Shown here piece by piece: positions 15,148 to 21,683 of a stretch of 24,361 nucleotides of DNA. Both the position numbers and the translations under genes were made by a program. Numbering within the stretch: position 1 is the first letter of the stretch; each line of letters opens with the position of its first letter. Origin of the DNA: a virus; IMG/VR virus record IMGVR_UViG_3300041402_000686, positions 1 through 24,361 of that record; one strand, given 5' to 3'. The notes beneath the pieces are model-generated. The model made no database searches and had not been told where the DNA came from. It was given only the letters and a program-made list of their open reading frames with translations.

Positions 15148-15217
15148 AAAAAGCCCACTAAACAAGAGTTGCGAACACGAATACAAGGATTAATGTCTCT
15201 TATCTAATGGGCTTTTT
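15148..15217 (-). terminator. Terminator-like hairpin in the KilAC gene leader (possible attenuator)
   Basis: AAAAAGCCCACTA at 15148-15160 and TAATGGGCTTTTT at 15205-15217 are inverted repeats with one wobble, a 13-bp stem, with an inner AGAG/CTCT pairing. On the minus strand the stem ends with GGGCTTTTTTATTTT, a terminator-like run, only 19 bases before the KilAC start codon. On the plus strand it also ends in T residues, so it may terminate in both directions. Confidence 0.6.
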
Positions 15218-15274
15218 GATATATTCGTAATTCGCACTGTTACTGTTTCAGTATTTTGGTATTAAATCAATAGT

Positions 15275-15346
15275 AAAAAAAACCGGAGCGGAACCAGCAC
15301 AGAACCGCCCCAGATACCACCGGATGGATTGGAGTACATCCAGTGG
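15275..15346 (-). terminator. Terminator of the leftward 671/128-residue gene pair
   Basis: Read on the minus strand just after the stop at 15355, a first hairpin pairs 15346-15337 with 15326-15317 (CCACTGGATG with CATCCGGTGG, one mismatch). A second, GC-rich stem pairs 15311-15305 (GGGGCGG) with 15291-15285 (CCGCTCC, one mismatch) and is followed by eight T residues (plus-strand A at 15275-15280 plus 15281-15282). This fits a Rho-independent terminator. Confidence 0.65.
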
Positions 15347-15354
15347 AGTGGAAA

Positions 15355-15741
15355 CTACCCTAACTTCTCTAGTTCCTTCTCCAATTCCTCGGTTGATTTA
15401 TCTTCGAGTTCTGCATTCTTCTTTTTATGCATGATTTCCAAAATAGTATCCTTTCTCGCTTTATTTTCAACCTTCTTTTCGTTTTGCTCTGCCTCATCAA
15501 GCTTAACCTTGATAATATGTTTAACAATATCAAACTTAAGCCCTAGAACCTCATTTGCATTGCTTTTCTTGACGACAAAGCTTTCTTCTTCATTCTCTTT
15601 TACTGCTTTATTTAAAGCCTTAGCCAAATTATCAAGGCATAGATCACCTTTAATCAAAGGAAGATCCCAAAGGTCTTCCTTTGTTAGGCTTCCTCTTGAA
15701 CTTTCAAATCGTAGTTTTAGTCTATCTGCTTTTTCAAACAT
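15355..15741 (-). CDS. Conserved small partner protein ('DLWDLPL' family)
   Basis: A 128-residue, charged protein. Its signature is KLRFESSRGSLTKEDLWDLP near residues 8-27, then a predicted amphipathic region (LDNLAKALNKAVKENEEESF), LGLKFDIVKHIIKVKLDEAE, and a C-terminal coiled coil of Lys and Glu ending in STEELEKELEKLG. I recognise this pattern from small phage and plasmid proteins of unknown function. An AAAGGAG site precedes the start. The gap from the 671-residue gene is 11 bases, and both share one promoter and the terminator at 15275-15346. Confidence 0.6.
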   Translation of the reverse strand: MFEKADRLKLRFESSRGSLTKEDLWDLPLIKGDLCLDNLAKALNKAVKENEEESFVVKKSNANEVLGLKFDIVKHIIKVKLDEAEQNEKKVENKARKDTILEIMHKKKNAELEDKSTEELEKELEKLG

Positions 15742-15752
15742 TATGTTCTCCT

Positions 15753-17768
15753 TTAAAAATTAATTTTAATTGTACGAGTAAAAGCACCCGTTACTTTGCA
15801 AAAAATACTGTTTTTTTGCGTTGATGAAAATCCAAGGCCAGAAAGTTGATTATCCGTTACACTGGCTTTCATTTTTGAACCAAGCACTTCAAAGACCTTT
15901 CTATGTTCAATCAAATCTGACTTTAAGAACTCATTAAAAAAACCTCTTGCGGAATTTTCATTTTTACACCCATCAAGAATAAAAAACAGATGTTTGTTCC
16001 CATTCGCTTTTTCATCCCAATGATTAGGAGAATTCATAATCATTGAAACCTTTTGGAACTTTTGCGTTGCAACATTCCAGACTTGTTTTGAGCTTTGAGA
16101 AGAAGGCAATGACTTAACGAATTTAAACCCAGATTCTTTATTGAAATTAACAGTGGCAACACTAACCTTTTCACCCTGTCGCAACTCTTTTCCGTATGAG
16201 TAAGAATATATTTTCCCGTCATATTCTATCTGAGCAGTAAATCCAGTTTTACCTCCATTGTGTCGGTAATTATGAACAAGGAATTCATGGTCCCCTGGCT
16301 GAATTTTATTAATATCCGTGTGTATAATATTTTCAACAGCCACTTTATTTCCGGGCTGTTGAATATCAACATCAAGCATACCAGACGAAGGTTGAATTCG
16401 TCCTTTTTTATGATAATCAATAAGATTTCCGTTAGGCTCAATACAATGAGCGTCAAAATCATTTTGATTGTTATCGCCATCATTCCACTGAATGGTGAAT
16501 CGTAAAACCCCTTCAACATTTCCCCCGGCTTTTTTAACTCGTTCTTTCATTGAGTCGGCAATATCACCATTATACGCCCATGAAAAGTTATTATGCCAGC
16601 TAAAAATAGGCATTGCATCTTTATTAACAGGGGCAATCAAACTCATGAGATTTCCACTATGGCGGTTCTCAAGCATCAATTCAATGCTTTCAGCTTTCGG
16701 CAAAATATCATTGATAAAAGTTGAAATTTCAACCTCATCAACTTTTTCCATTTTCTTAACATCATCTGGAACTTCATTTGACATTTCATCAAAAACGTTC
16801 ATTGCCTTTTTAACTGATCTATCAGCAAATAGAACATTGTTGATTGTAATATCATCTTGAACAGCAAATCTACGCTGTAATGAATCACCAATACCTAACT
16901 CTTCAACTTTCTTTTGAGCATTTTCAATCATACTTTTTGTAATAACTGCCGTTGGACGCTTGTAATTTGTTGGAGCAACTTTTGTTTCAAAACTTCGAAC
17001 AGCAAAATCGAGCTCTTTTCCATCGGAAACATCAACAAGTAATGTTCCGATTACAGAATTTCTTATTCTTGCCGCAGCTTTCAAAATTACGGATTCCGAC
17101 CAGCAATAATTATCTTGATGTTTTACTTCTAATTTGTCATACTCAACTTTATGTTTCAGAAATAAATCAACAATAGACTTGTGTTCTTCGCCTCGATAAA
17201 TTGACTTCTGTTCAATTAATTCAAGAACTGTCTCTACTGCATCAATTGAGATTTCATCAAGACCACGTTTGAAAACTTCTTTTCCACTTCGAATGTTTGA
17301 CAGGACAGTTCCAATTTCATCTTTATGCTTTACAAATTTATTAGGCAATTTGTAATGGAAATGATCAAATTTAAGAATTCCCCCATTTTTCAATTGCTGA
17401 AGGCTGCTGTCAGTTCCCAGATTAGCCTCGTAATGAAGAAATGTATTCTCAACTTTTTCAGATTTTACGAGTTTAGAAAGTGCATCGGCTACAACCTGAT
17501 AATGACCGCCAATAATAACGTCCCAAATTGAAATCAATTTATTATCAATGATAGCGACAACATTTCCACATGCTCGAATAAATTGCTTGCAGCATTGACA
17601 ATCATGCTCTGTTCTTTCCCTGAAAATAGGGTTTGATCCTTCTGGAAAACTTTTTAAATAAGCACCCCATAATTCGTCTTTTTCAATATCAACACAAAAC
17701 AGTTCTGATTTCGACATCTTAATGAACTGCTCATGTATTACTTTTTTAAATTGTTTGAAATTTTTCAT
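15753..17768 (-). CDS. Conserved 671-residue protein with DUF2135/YfaP-like beta domain
   Basis: I chose the start at 17768 because a near-perfect GGAGG lies nine bases upstream; an in-frame ATG at 17822 has none. A cysteine cluster at C57, C59, C60 and C67 (HDCQCCKQFIRACGN) suggests a metal site. The middle (about 150-400) is mostly helical. Residues about 420-545 form a beta-sandwich with WNDGDNNQNDFDAHCIEPNG, SSGMLDVDIQQPGN and HNYRHNGGKTGFTAQIEYDG, resembling the DUF2135/YfaP pattern. The C-terminus has a family-like NGNKHLFFILDGCKN, RGFFNEFLKS, HRKVFEVLGSKM and LSGLGFSSTQKNS. The whole matches an uncharacterised family I have seen with the 128-residue partner. It has no signal peptide, so it acts in the cytoplasm. 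Confidence 0.65.
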   Translation of the reverse strand: MKNFKQFKKVIHEQFIKMSKSELFCVDIEKDELWGAYLKSFPEGSNPIFRERTEHDCQCCKQFIRACGNVVAIIDNKLISIWDVIIGGHYQVVADALSKLVKSEKVENTFLHYEANLGTDSSLQQLKNGGILKFDHFHYKLPNKFVKHKDEIGTVLSNIRSGKEVFKRGLDEISIDAVETVLELIEQKSIYRGEEHKSIVDLFLKHKVEYDKLEVKHQDNYCWSESVILKAAARIRNSVIGTLLVDVSDGKELDFAVRSFETKVAPTNYKRPTAVITKSMIENAQKKVEELGIGDSLQRRFAVQDDITINNVLFADRSVKKAMNVFDEMSNEVPDDVKKMEKVDEVEISTFINDILPKAESIELMLENRHSGNLMSLIAPVNKDAMPIFSWHNNFSWAYNGDIADSMKERVKKAGGNVEGVLRFTIQWNDGDNNQNDFDAHCIEPNGNLIDYHKKGRIQPSSGMLDVDIQQPGNKVAVENIIHTDINKIQPGDHEFLVHNYRHNGGKTGFTAQIEYDGKIYSYSYGKELRQGEKVSVATVNFNKESGFKFVKSLPSSQSSKQVWNVATQKFQKVSMIMNSPNHWDEKANGNKHLFFILDGCKNENSARGFFNEFLKSDLIEHRKVFEVLGSKMKASVTDNQLSGLGFSSTQKNSIFCKVTGAFTRTIKINF

Positions 17769-17823
17769 TGATAAACCTCCAATCATCATTATCAGTTCGG
17801 CTTTGTGCCCTCTGCATGACAAA

Positions 17824-17948
17824 ACTGTATTTTAAAACGATTTAACCTGTCAATACTTATTTAAATAAAGCAACAATTATTGTTTATCTGAATAAATATT
17901 AAATAAGTTAAATAAAAGTATTGACAATCCCAACCAGTTTGATAGGAT
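17824..17948. promoter_or_regulatory. Divergent promoter region with 11-bp inverted repeat
   Basis: The 236-base gap between 17768 and 18005 holds two opposed promoters. Leftward: TTGACA on the minus strand at 17853-17848, 18 bases, then TACAGT at 17829-17824. Rightward: TTGACA at 17921-17926, 16 bases, then TAGGAT at 17943-17948. Around both -35 boxes lies a perfect inverted repeat, TGTCAATACTT (17848-17858) with AAGTATTGACA (17916-17926), extended by TTAAATAA-type A/T sequence. The region between is very A+T-rich. Confidence 0.55.
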
Positions 17949-18004
17949 GTATTTAACACAGCGGCACAAGGCCAAAGTGATCAACCTAATGATTGGAGAG
18001 AGTC

Positions 18005-18250
18005 ATGAAAACTATAAACTGGATCGAAAAAGAAGGAAAACTATTTAACGGATACATGAACCAGGGAATAAAGCGAGAAAATGCAATGATATTAGCATCG
18101 ACTGACATCAAAGCTATGAAATACGAACTAGTCTACACAGAGACAAAACAAGAGCTAGACAGTCTTAAAAATAAGACTCTTGTTTTTGGGTATTCAGAAT
18201 GGGAAATAAGAAAAATTATGGAATTAGAAAAAATTCTAAAAAGTTACTAA
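18005..18250 (+). CDS. Small hypothetical protein (81 residues)
   Basis: The ATG at 18005 follows GGAGAG by five bases. An in-frame TTG at 17993 is rejected because it would swallow that ribosome site. The 81-residue product is helical and charged (NWIEKEGKLFNGYMNQGIKR, later ETKQELDSLKNK and EIRKIMELEKILKSY) with no membrane segment. It begins a short rightward series of three small genes from the promoter at 17921-17948. I do not recognise it. Confidence 0.5.
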   Translation: MKTINWIEKEGKLFNGYMNQGIKRENAMILASTDIKAMKYELVYTETKQELDSLKNKTLVFGYSEWEIRKIMELEKILKSY

Positions 18251-18255
18251 TCGCA

Positions 18256-18300
18256 AAAAGCCGGAGAGGGCGACCTCTCCTTAACCGATAGACTGGAGAG
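18256..18300 (+). promoter_or_regulatory. Hairpin with anti-Shine-Dalgarno arm, plus 16-bp direct repeat
   Basis: GGAGAGG (18263-18269) and CCTCTCC (18274-18280) form a perfect 7-bp stem with a GCGA (GNRA-type) loop. The right arm CCTCTCC can also pair with the ribosome site GGAGAG at 18295-18300, so the two pairings compete. The 16 bases at 18256-18271 (AAAAGCCGGAGAGGGC) recur exactly at 18698-18713 after the third small gene. The repeat and pairing suggest a regulatory role, not proven. Confidence 0.5.
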
Positions 18301-18302
18301 TC

Positions 18303-18470
18303 ATGGAAAAACAAAAATCAATAAAAATGGCAGAAATTATTGGCGAACAAGTTGTTAGCTTAATGGAAAAAGGGGTAGACTATAAAATTGCAACCAAAAT
18401 CGTTTTTGATGATATTAATGAAAAATGGCCTTTAGCTATGGCTGACTATATCAAATCAAATGAGTCTTGA
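18303..18470 (+). CDS. Small hypothetical protein (55 residues)
   Basis: The frame at 18303-18470 begins at ATG two bases after a GGAGAG site and ends at TGA. The product is helical and acidic-basic mixed: MEKQKSIKMAEIIGEQVVSL, then EKGVDYKIATKIVFDDINEK and a C-terminal WPLAMADYIKSNES. The hydrophobic spacing fits a small soluble helical protein. The next gene's ATG lies inside its last codons (18460), an 11-base overlap. Function unknown. Confidence 0.45.
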   Translation: MEKQKSIKMAEIIGEQVVSLMEKGVDYKIATKIVFDDINEKWPLAMADYIKSNES

Positions 18471-18699
18471 GGAACTGCTTAGGCTTGGCGAATTCGCCAT
18501 CAACGACCCAAGCCTTTTAAAAAATCACTTTGACAATGAAATTCCTTTGAGAATAGCAAAAACCATAAAAGAGGAAAACCTATTTATATTGGATTCGTTG
18601 GGTGAAGATTATTATGATAAAGAATTTATAGGACTCCTACAGTCAGAATGTTTAAGGGCGTTTAAAATATTAAAATTCTATTTATCAAATCTTAAATAA
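18460..18699 (+). CDS. Small hypothetical protein (79 residues)
   Basis: The ATG at 18460 overlaps the previous gene by 11 bases, suggesting translational coupling. The product is Leu-rich and amphipathic: SLEELLRLGEFAINDPSLLK, then IPLRIAKTIKEENLFILDSL and ECLRAFKILKFYLSNLK. It is probably an all-helical soluble protein. The direct repeat AAAAGCCGGAGAGGGC begins at its stop. No family recognised. Confidence 0.45.
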   Translation: MSLEELLRLGEFAINDPSLLKNHFDNEIPLRIAKTIKEENLFILDSLGEDYYDKEFIGLLQSECLRAFKILKFYLSNLK

Positions 18700-18916
18700 A
18701 AGCCGGAGAGGGCTAATAAACACCCGCCTTTACTCTCTCACCAGTCAGGCGGTAGCGGTTAATTGCTTCTGTGATTAACCGCTTAAATTTAAAGAGTGTA
18801 CATTTTATCTAAAACAGATTAATGTTCATTCTAAACTGTGCAAGGTTTCATGACCTGCATAACCCAAGGAGTATAGTTATGCTCCTTATCTTTTAACTTC
18901 TTTTAAGGAGGTAATC
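18700..18916 (+). other. Noncoding stretch with two hairpins before exported-protein gene
   Basis: No gene is supported in these 217 bases. The direct repeat of 18256-18271 recurs at its left end (18698-18713). A perfect 10-bp stem pairs AGCGGTTAAT (18754-18763) with ATTAACCGCT (18774-18783), with a 10-base loop and no T-run, so it is not a classic terminator. A second hairpin, AAGGAGTATA with TATGCTCCTT (18866-18887, one wobble), is followed by T-rich sequence and may terminate transcription upstream of the gene at 18917. The AAGGAGG ribosome site at 18905-18911 lies downstream of it. Confidence 0.45.
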
Positions 18917-19321
18917 TTGAAACGATCATTTTTATTCACAGCGCTAACGTTGCTATTTGCCGTGTCTGCATTTGCATTCCCGTCGAAACCGCTGCCGGGG
19001 TTCAGTGCGAATCAATTTGTTTTTAAAGTTCCTATTGTTGCTCCACCGCCTGTTTTTGCGGTCCATGTAAGTGACCCAGGGCTGGGCCAAACAGCAACTA
19101 TAGATTATATTCAATCGATTTCCACGGCTGGCGCAACTTCTATCGCTGACTGTTATTTCTGTCACAAAGCTGAATCACTTAAAACCGCCTTGTTAAAATC
19201 CGGTAGTTCAGGAGGGCTACCAGTTTTTACCAGATATAGCGATACTTGGAAAACATTGAACCTTTATAAACCTACTCCCTGGACTTATAACCGACTTAAT
19301 CCTGACTTGTTTTTAAGTTGA
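18917..19321 (+). CDS. Exported small protein with CXXCH motif, TTG start
   Basis: The start is TTG at 18917, supported by a near-perfect AAGGAGG ribosome site five bases before it; no in-frame ATG fits. The 134-residue product begins with a Sec signal peptide (KR, then SFLFTALTLLFAVSAFA) with likely cleavage near residue 20. The mature part is Pro- and Ser-rich. CYFCH, at about residues 89-93, matches the CXXCH signature of covalent c-type heme attachment, but no distal Met or cytochrome fold is evident in about 40 residues around it, so chance or a metal or redox role is equally possible. A Rho-independent terminator follows at 19355-19386. Function unknown. Confidence 0.6.
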   Translation: MKRSFLFTALTLLFAVSAFAFPSKPLPGFSANQFVFKVPIVAPPPVFAVHVSDPGLGQTATIDYIQSISTAGATSIADCYFCHKAESLKTALLKSGSSGGLPVFTRYSDTWKTLNLYKPTPWTYNRLNPDLFLS

Positions 19322-19354
19322 ATTAAGCCGATCCAAAGTTTTCAAAGATACTAA

Positions 19355-19386
19355 AGCCTGATAAATTAAATTTTATCGGGCTTTTT
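19355..19386 (+). terminator. Rho-independent terminator
   Basis: AAGCC (one bulged T) GATAAA pairs with TTTATCGGCTT across a short A/T loop, with TTTTTT at 19382-19387. It lies 34 bases after the exported-protein stop and closes the transcription unit from 18005-19321. Confidence 0.75.
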
Positions 19387-19411
19387 TATTATCAGGTGTA
19401 AAAATAAATAC

Positions 19412-19446
19412 TTGACAAAATCTTAAAGTGCTTCACCATACATAGT
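19412..19446 (+). promoter_or_regulatory. Promoter immediately before the 19447 gene
   Basis: TTGACA at 19412-19417 is a perfect -35. A weak -10-like ACCATA falls 17 bases on (19435-19440), so transcription would start at or next to the ATG at 19447. No Shine-Dalgarno-like sequence precedes this ATG. Together these suggest a leaderless transcript, or else a start further downstream. Confidence 0.45.
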
Positions 19447-19926
19447 ATGGAAATTAAAAATCTATTCCCAAAAGCTAAAGAGCAAGCGAACGATGGTCCT
19501 TGGGTGATCGAAGAGATCAGCAACGGGCTCAAGGCGCGCAATGTTACTTTGAAATATGGGGTAGTAAGAACAGCAAATAAAAATATACCAGTCCAATTTT
19601 TTGAATACGACCGTATCTTTGGGAAAGGAGCTTTTTTAACAACGGGAATATTAAAAGTAATGGACATGTTTAACGAGCTTCAAGAGTTGACTCCTGAAAC
19701 TTCTGGGTATGTTTTTAAAGACGCAATATATTTGTATCATTCAAAGGGGATTTTGAAAAGAAATAACAGGTCGAATAGCGAAGAATTTTATTCTATAGAA
19801 ACTCTAAAGAATAAAGCTCTAGCATCCTATCTGAAATTAGACCATCAAGATCCTGATTATGAAAGAGATTCGAATAGGAGTGAAGTACACAGTGGTTGTA
19901 CCGAACTCCAAACGGTACAAGATTAG
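19447..19926 (+). CDS. Unknown 159-residue protein, possibly leaderless
   Basis: The frame starts at ATG 19447 without a ribosome site but directly after a TTGACA promoter box. The N-terminal half mixes strands and helix (FPKAKEQANDGPWVIEEISN, TLKYGVVRTANKNIPVQFFE) and the middle has ILKVMDMFNELQELTPETSG. The last 22 residues overlap the next gene by 68 bases in another frame. That overlap is unusual for this compact genome and could mean that the last codons, or the next gene's first codons, are not translated. I recognise no family; it heads the operon containing the patatin-like protein and capsid genes. Confidence 0.45.
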   Translation: MEIKNLFPKAKEQANDGPWVIEEISNGLKARNVTLKYGVVRTANKNIPVQFFEYDRIFGKGAFLTTGILKVMDMFNELQELTPETSGYVFKDAIYLYHSKGILKRNNRSNSEEFYSIETLKNKALASYLKLDHQDPDYERDSNRSEVHSGCTELQTVQD

Positions 19927-20998
19927 CGGGAATTTTTCCGGCACTAAGCTTTTTACGGAAATCACAAGCCAAACAGGACTATCTCACCCTGAGATGAGCC
20001 TGAACAGCCAAGATCAAATAGCTGAAATCTTATTCAACAAAGATCATAAAGTAGGGACTCCCTATGATATGATCACGACTGAGCAGGAATTAGTCGTTAA
20101 ATCCTACGATAAACCGCCCGTTAAAAAATCAATAGCAACAAGACAGCATTTCAGAGGAGAAGTTGAAGAGGGGCGCAAAGCTCTGTTTCCTTTCCTGAAT
20201 GTTGCTAATTGTTATTCTTTCGACCAGTCTTACTTTATCCGAACAATTGGTCAAATCAGAATTCAAGAAAATCTTGGTAATAATTCCGCACTATTTACCG
20301 GTGCTGGTTTCGGCGCAATTCAAGCGTTTTGGGGAGCTCTAGACCGCAAAGCTGTAGACTTAGCAAAATGGTTTGTAAATGATTTGAAAAAAGCCATCCA
20401 CAAAGGACCAGTTAGAAAAACAAGTGAATTTGTCATCGGTGTTCTACTAGAGCATGACGGTAAAAGACTCAATCCTTCAAGAGCAAAAAAAGCAATCAGG
20501 AAACTTTTCAAAAAAGACGCTGGCGATCTTTTAGTTCGAGATTGCAAAAAAGATATTTTCATTCCCGTTGAAGATATTTCAGGAAGAATCAAAGTCGTTA
20601 CAAAAGAAACATACCCGGACCTGCCAATATATCAAGTCTTAAATGCTGCTGTTTTCGATCCAATATTTTTCAAAACTAAACCAGAAGTTAAAGGGTTGGG
20701 CGTTCTTAATGGCGATATTGCAAAAAACAACAATTACTTTCTTAGAAAGAATAACCCAAATCTTAACATTACAAGTGTTGGGTGCCCTGTCCGATTATTT
20801 GACAAAGGAACTGAAAGTATCAGCCGTGAAGATTTAGCCTTGAAAGTTTCAGACCGAAAGCATGAGACTGACTTAATGGTTGAAATAGATGGGCCTTACA
20901 AACGAATTCAATGCAATCCTATTGATGAAGTTTACCAATTTGCTACAGATCAAAAATCAATCGAGTTAGCTTTTGCATCGGGGGATATCAATGGATAA
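19859..20998 (+). CDS. Patatin-fold protein lacking catalytic residues (pseudo-phospholipase)
   Basis: A 379-residue protein with the layout of a patatin-like phospholipase. The segment after a helical N-terminus (about 118-160) aligns with the fold: a Gly-poor oxyanion region FDQSYFIRTIG, then TGAGFGAIQAFW where the family has GxSxG. The nucleophile Ser is replaced by Gly (G150). A later block LNAAVFDPIFFKT (261-273) matches the family's ASxAAPxxF motif. LNGDIAKNN (283-291) matches the DGG/DGA..NN motif but Asp is replaced by Asn. Thus both dyad residues and the oxyanion glycines appear lost, implying a binding or structural protein. The alignment is by eye; a search is needed. It sits between an unknown gene and membrane-protein genes in a capsid operon. 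The start at 19859 overlaps the upstream gene by 68 bases and has a weak ribosome site. Confidence 0.55.
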   Translation: MKEIRIGVKYTVVVPNSKRYKISGNFSGTKLFTEITSQTGLSHPEMSLNSQDQIAEILFNKDHKVGTPYDMITTEQELVVKSYDKPPVKKSIATRQHFRGEVEEGRKALFPFLNVANCYSFDQSYFIRTIGQIRIQENLGNNSALFTGAGFGAIQAFWGALDRKAVDLAKWFVNDLKKAIHKGPVRKTSEFVIGVLLEHDGKRLNPSRAKKAIRKLFKKDAGDLLVRDCKKDIFIPVEDISGRIKVVTKETYPDLPIYQVLNAAVFDPIFFKTKPEVKGLGVLNGDIAKNNNYFLRKNNPNLNITSVGCPVRLFDKGTESISREDLALKVSDRKHETDLMVEIDGPYKRIQCNPIDEVYQFATDQKSIELAFASGDING

Positions 20999-21683
20999 TT
21001 GGGACAACACAGAAACGCAAAAGTTCGACACATTAAACGGAACTTTCAACATTACAAATAACACACTAGCAAATCGACTTTGGACAGTGTTAATTAGGAT
21101 GATCAGGTGGTCATTAATGAAATACATTTTGACGATTGTTTTCATGGGCATTTTAGCCTTGGCATTCGGGTACAGCCAGAAGGATAAAAAACTAGCCGAG
21201 GATATGGCGGCAAAAGCAGTTTATAACAATCCTAAAGGAATGTTTGATCTTTTCATTAAAAACAAAAACCCAAAGATCAAGATAACAAACAATCATCCTT
21301 TGTACAACTCAGAAGCCGTGAAGGAGTGGGAAGAAGAATTTAAGTTGAGTTTTGGAAGCCTATTTCAGTATATTACTATCGATGGCGAAGAGGGAAAAGA
21401 AGATTTGATCGTAATGAAAAAAGCGGCCTTTAGAATTGAAGATGAAAAAGAAGAACCTTTAAAGCTTGAATTTTCAACCTTAGTTTCAGATAGTGCTGAT
21501 GATATTTGTGAATCATATTTTGGCGAAGTTCCAACGGAGTATCAAAAATCTTTCTTCGACAGAAAACGATACTGGACTATAAGAAATATCAAGGACGAAT
21601 TAACCTATGAAAATGATGATGGAGAAAAATACTTTAGATGCGTAATCAATCAAGAAACAATCAACGAGTTACTTGATGAGTAA
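20991..21683 (+). CDS. Single-span membrane-anchored protein
   Basis: The ATG at 20991 follows GGGGGATATCA and overlaps the patatin-like stop by eight bases. The 230-residue product has a polar, Asn- and Thr-rich N-terminus (about 1-35), a membrane helix at about 40-60 (KYILTIVFMGILALAFGY), and a large soluble C-terminal domain rich in Glu, Lys and Asp (LFIKNKNPKIK, EEEFKLSFGSLFQYI, VSDSADDICESYFGEVPTEY). The orientation of the soluble domain is not clear from the sequence. No family is recognised. Its stop overlaps the next start by eight bases. Confidence 0.55.
   Translation: MDNWDNTETQKFDTLNGTFNITNNTLANRLWTVLIRMIRWSLMKYILTIVFMGILALAFGYSQKDKKLAEDMAAKAVYNNPKGMFDLFIKNKNPKIKITNNHPLYNSEAVKEWEEEFKLSFGSLFQYITIDGEEGKEDLIVMKKAAFRIEDEKEEPLKLEFSTLVSDSADDICESYFGEVPTEYQKSFFDRKRYWTIRNIKDELTYENDDGEKYFRCVINQETINELLDE

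Noticed and set aside
15130-15186. N-terminal extension of the KilAC protein
   Set aside because: It begins within the hairpin region and lacks a ribosome site, while the ATG at 15129 follows GAGAAG and opens the conserved regulator pattern.
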